Assembly: GCF_003355155.1 (NCBI RefSeq)
Contig: NZ_CP031320.1
Coordinates: 3,525,367-3,589,366 of the forward strand
Direction of reading: 5' to 3'
Length of the DNA: 64,000 nucleotides
From: Streptomyces armeniacus
GTDB lineage: Bacteria; Actinomycetota; Actinomycetes; Streptomycetales; Streptomycetaceae
Shown here: piece by piece, positions 61,223 to 64,000 of the stretch
Layout: each line of letters begins with the position of its first letter
How positions within the stretch are numbered: position 1 is the stretch's first letter
Made by a program: the position numbers and the translations under genes
Notes under the pieces: model-generated
Database searches by the model: none
The model's input: the letters and a program-made list of their open reading frames with translations, nothing else
What the model was told of the DNA's origin: nothing

Positions 61223-63568
61223 GTGCGCCGATTGCGAGGACTGGGGCCGGTGGAGGACGGGACACCGAGCGCGATGACGCAGGACGGCGGCTTCGAAGGG
61301 CCGTACACGTCCGTCCAGCGCGCTGCCCTGAGCCTGCTGTCCTGCACCGACTCGTCCAGACTCCTCAGCGTCGCGCTCGACGGCTGCCTGCGGGAGTTCG
61401 ACAGCGCACACGGCGTGATCTACCTCCTGCAGGACGACGGCTGGCTCCGCCTCGCCGCCGTCCGCGGCTACCCGGAAGACCTGGTGGAGCGCTTCCGTAC
61501 GATCTCCCCGCGCACGCAGCTGCCCGCCGCGCAGTCCATCCAGTGGCGGCGGCCCGTGTACGGGGGCTTCGAGGAGTACGCCAAGGACTATCCGGACGTG
61601 CCGCTGTTCCGGCAGCCGTACGGCTTCGCCGCCTTCCCCTTCCTCGTCGACGACCGCTGCCTGGGCGCCATGCTCGTGCAGACCGCCCCGACGCCGCCGA
61701 CCCCGGACCTGGTGGTGGCCGCCACCATGATCACGTCCGTCTGCGCACACCGGCTCGAACACCTGCTGGCGCTCGGCGGCTCCGTCGAGCACGCCGGCAG
61801 CGTACGGCTCGGCCGCGCCCTGAGCCTGATCGACAGCCGCTCCCGCAAGACCCGGCTCGAACTGGCCATGACCGGCGCCGACATCGGCTTCTTCGAGTGG
61901 GACTTCAGCACCGGCCGCATCAGCTGCGACGAGCGGCTGTGCCACATCCTCGGCGTACGGCCGCACGAGTTCGACGAGCGGATCGAGACGTTCCACGAGG
62001 CGCTGCACCCCGACGACCAGCGCGCCTTCGAGGTGGCGCTGGCGGAGGGCCTCGAATCGGGGCGGCTCACCGTCTCCCAGCGGATGGTGCACGCGAACGG
62101 CTCCATGCGCTGGGTCAAGATGGAGGGCCGGGTCTCCCAGGACGCCGAAGGGCGGCCGCAGGGCCTCGTCGGCATCGTGCAGGACCGCACCGACGAACAC
62201 CTGCGGGAGACGCGGGACGCGGCCCGCCGCGAGTTCATGCTCAGCGTCACGCGCGGCGTCGTCAACGCGCTCTCCACCCAGGAGGTCATCGACACCGCGG
62301 CCGCCCGCGTCCTCCCGGTGCTCGGCGCCCGCAACCTCGCGCTGTTCGTACGGGAGCGCGACAGGTTCGAGCTGGCGGGCTCGTACGGCTTCGAGGAGGG
62401 CATGCTGGAGCGGCTCCGCTCCAACGGCCGTACGGTGTCGCGGTATTCGGGGCTGATGGCGACGCTGATGCGGCGCCCGATGTTCCTCGAGTCCGCCGAC
62501 TCGTTCTACTCCCTCTTCCCCCGCGACTTCCAGCCGCTCCCCGGCCAGCGGGCGTGGGCGACGCTGCCCGTGATCACCCAGGGGACCGTCGGCGTCTGCG
62601 TGATCGCCTTCAACCGCCCGCACACCTTCTCCGAGGACGACAAGGCCCTGTGCCACGCGACCGCGGGCGTCCTCGCACAGGCCGTGGACCGGGCGCGGCT
62701 GCTGGACCTGCGGCGCGAGCAGCTGACGGAGCTGCAGCAGCTGATGCTGCCGAATCGCGTCCCCGAACTCCCCGGGCTGGACCTCGCCGTGTGCTACGTC
62801 CCCGGCTCGGGCGGACTGGAGGTGGGCGGCGACTGGTACGACGTCCTGCCCTCCGACGACGGCCGCGTCGTCGTGACCGTGGGCGACGTCGAGGGCCACA
62901 GCGCCCCGTCCGCCGCCGTGATGGGTCATCTGCGGGTCGCCATGCAGGCGTACGCCACCCAGGGCATCGGCCCGGCCGCGCTGCTGCGGCACGGCAACCG
63001 CATCCTGTGCGACCTGGACACCGAACGCTTCGCCACCTGCACCGCCGTGGAGGTGACCGCGTCGAGGAACCTGCTGCGCATCGCCAGGGCAGGTCACGCC
63101 CAGCCGCTGCTGCTCGACCCGGACGGCCGGGTACGGGAGTTGGACGTGCCCGGCGGCATCCCGCTCGGCTGTTTCGAGAACGGCGAGTTCGACGGGTACG
63201 CGGTGACGGAGCACGCGCTGCCGCCGGGCGCGACGCTGCTGCTGTACACCGACGGACTGGTGGAGCGGCGCGGCCAGGACTACGACGAGTCGGTGCGCAT
63301 GCTGTCCGACCGGCTGACACGCCTGGTCGCCAAGCTGCGGGAGCGGGAACCGGAGCGGGACGCCCGTACGGACGGGGGCGCGCGCAAGGAGACGTGCTGC
63401 CTGAACGCGCTGGCGGACGAGCTCGTCGCGCCGGCACGCGCACGGGACGCGCACGACGACATCGCGCTGCTCCTGCTGCGCCGCCGGACCGCCGAGGCGG
63501 AGGCGGCAGCGGAACCGGAAGCCGAGGCGGAACCGGAAGCCGAGGCGGATACGGAGGCTCCGGCCTGA
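61223..63568 (+). CDS. GAF-PAS-GAF-SpoIIE serine phosphatase
   Basis: 781-residue cytosolic signalling protein. A GAF domain spans about 28-185, a PAS about 215-325 (FFEWDFSTGRISCDERLCHI; MRWVKMEGRVSQDAEGRPQG), a second GAF about 340-500, and a SpoIIE/PP2C domain about 520-755. Phosphatase signatures are present: LPNRVPELPGLDLAVCYVPG, EVGGDWYDVLPSDDGRVVVT, VGDVEGHSAPSA, LLYTDGLVERR and HDDIALLLL, with the metal Asp residues kept. Such phosphatases control anti-anti-sigma switches. The C-terminal tail is a Glu/Ala/Pro repeat. GTG 61223 is used; GTG 61250 and ATG 61274 are alternatives. Confidence 0.9.
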   Translation: MRRLRGLGPVEDGTPSAMTQDGGFEGPYTSVQRAALSLLSCTDSSRLLSVALDGCLREFDSAHGVIYLLQDDGWLRLAAVRGYPEDLVERFRTISPRTQLPAAQSIQWRRPVYGGFEEYAKDYPDVPLFRQPYGFAAFPFLVDDRCLGAMLVQTAPTPPTPDLVVAATMITSVCAHRLEHLLALGGSVEHAGSVRLGRALSLIDSRSRKTRLELAMTGADIGFFEWDFSTGRISCDERLCHILGVRPHEFDERIETFHEALHPDDQRAFEVALAEGLESGRLTVSQRMVHANGSMRWVKMEGRVSQDAEGRPQGLVGIVQDRTDEHLRETRDAARREFMLSVTRGVVNALSTQEVIDTAAARVLPVLGARNLALFVRERDRFELAGSYGFEEGMLERLRSNGRTVSRYSGLMATLMRRPMFLESADSFYSLFPRDFQPLPGQRAWATLPVITQGTVGVCVIAFNRPHTFSEDDKALCHATAGVLAQAVDRARLLDLRREQLTELQQLMLPNRVPELPGLDLAVCYVPGSGGLEVGGDWYDVLPSDDGRVVVTVGDVEGHSAPSAAVMGHLRVAMQAYATQGIGPAALLRHGNRILCDLDTERFATCTAVEVTASRNLLRIARAGHAQPLLLDPDGRVRELDVPGGIPLGCFENGEFDGYAVTEHALPPGATLLLYTDGLVERRGQDYDESVRMLSDRLTRLVAKLREREPERDARTDGGARKETCCLNALADELVAPARARDAHDDIALLLLRRRTAEAEAAAEPEAEAEPEAEADTEAPA

Positions 63569-63666
63569 CGCGCGGCGCCTGCCGCACGGCCCTCGGTACG
63601 CTGACGAGCGCGCCCGTGTCCGCTGACCGGCGCCGAGCGCCGTGCCCGCACCGAGGAGGACCCGCC

Positions 63667-64000
63667 GTGGCCCAGCCGCCGCAGACCGACGCCGCAGCCC
63701 AGCCGCCGGACCTGGACCCCCGGTCGGACGGTACGGCCGCCCGGCTGATCGCGGCCGTCATCGTGCACGACCGCGAGCGGCGGCGGGTCGTACTGCTCCG
63801 GCGGAGCCCGCGGGCACGCTTCGCCCCCGGCCTGTGGGACCTGCCCCTCGGCAAGCAGGAGCCGGGCGAGCCGCTGACGGGGACCGCCGTACGCGAACTC
63901 CTCGAGGAGACGGGCCTGTCCGTCGCACCCGAGTCGCTGCGGCTGGCGCACGTCGTACACGCCGCGCGGGGCATGGACGCGCCGGAGGGCTTCCTCAAGA
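63667..64000 (+). CDS. Nudix hydrolase, 5' part (3' end outside window)
   Basis: At least 111 residues, open to the right edge. After a Gln/Pro/Ala N-terminus the core reads RLIAAVIVHDRERRRVVLLR, and the Nudix box is complete: G-KQEPG-E-PLTGTAV-RELLEETGL matches Gx5Ex7REUxEExGU. It hydrolyses a nucleoside diphosphate linked to another moiety; the substrate is not predictable. GTG 63667 follows a strong GAGGAGG site. About 100 bp separate it from the SpoIIE-type phosphatase gene. Confidence 0.88.
   Translation, partial: MAQPPQTDAAAQPPDLDPRSDGTAARLIAAVIVHDRERRRVVLLRRSPRARFAPGLWDLPLGKQEPGEPLTGTAVRELLEETGLSVAPESLRLAHVVHAARGMDAPEGFLK

Noticed and set aside
60071..63454. 1127-codon minus-strand frame opposite the SpoIIE phosphatase and ALDH genes
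   Set aside because: It spans two well-supported plus-strand genes and a strong terminator, and its composition is that of an antisense shadow.

Overview
The window is high-GC actinomycete DNA, almost certainly from a Streptomyces or a close relative. Coding density is high and third codon positions are mostly G/C. GTG and TTG starts are common, and neighbouring genes often overlap by ATGA, GTGA or TTGA. It carries mycothiol genes (mca and a mycothiol-reductase-like DsbA protein), an actinobacterial acyl-CoA carboxylase set (accA2, pccB, pccE), and several Streptomyces-type intergenic inverted repeats. No tRNA, rRNA, CRISPR array, transposase or integrase was found.

Left part (1-12.8 kb): the 3' end of a pobA-like hydroxylase, an FkbM methyltransferase, a small sigma-factor/membrane-protein pair, a MarR regulator divergent from ilvA, a DrrAB-type ABC exporter under a strong promoter with an embedded palindrome, greA, a DUF4307-like protein, mca and msrA. 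Downstream of msrA are two extra, displaced copies of the msrA 3' tail. They bracket a toxin-antitoxin-like gene pair and an EF-hand gene, so the 3' end of msrA looks like a repeated insertion site.

Middle-left (12.8-27.5 kb): mostly accessory or poorly characterised genes. These are hypothetical proteins, a decayed metallo-beta-lactamase-fold gene, a secreted lytic-transglycosylase-like protein, a DsbA-like oxidoreductase, a methyltransferase, a GNAT/TetR divergent pair, a truncated Old-Yellow-Enzyme gene next to a 21-bp-arm inverted repeat, an MBL-fold hydrolase, a zinc alcohol dehydrogenase divergent from an XRE/MmyB-like regulator, a PfpI-like protein and an L,D-transpeptidase.

Centre (27.5-34.1 kb): core genes hutH, a GAF-GGDEF diguanylate cyclase, an enoyl-CoA hydratase, a class III adenylate cyclase and birA. 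From memory this order, followed by pccB-pccE-maf-accA2, is conserved in S. coelicolor. Here about 8 kb of extra DNA sits between birA and pccB.

That extra DNA (34.2-42.0 kb) is the most interesting part of the window. Two LysR genes lie beside a tightly packed divergent unit: a cyclodipeptide synthase with all catalytic residues, an NCS1-type permease, a rhodanese, an exported thioredoxin, a secreted subtilase and a thioredoxin reductase. I read it as a candidate cyclodipeptide pathway with its own sulfur/dithiol chemistry and transport. No cytochrome P450, cyclodipeptide oxidase or methyltransferase, the usual partners, is present.

Right part (42.2-64 kb): pccB/pccE and accA2 form an acyl-CoA carboxylase. 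BirA would biotinylate AccA2. Maf, a DeoR regulator, a one-cysteine flavoprotein reductase, purine nucleoside phosphorylase, a phosphohexomutase, deoC and two adjacent aldehyde dehydrogenases form a nucleoside/deoxyribose salvage neighbourhood, interrupted by a VapBC module. A GAF-PAS-GAF-SpoIIE phosphatase and the 5' part of a Nudix gene close the window.
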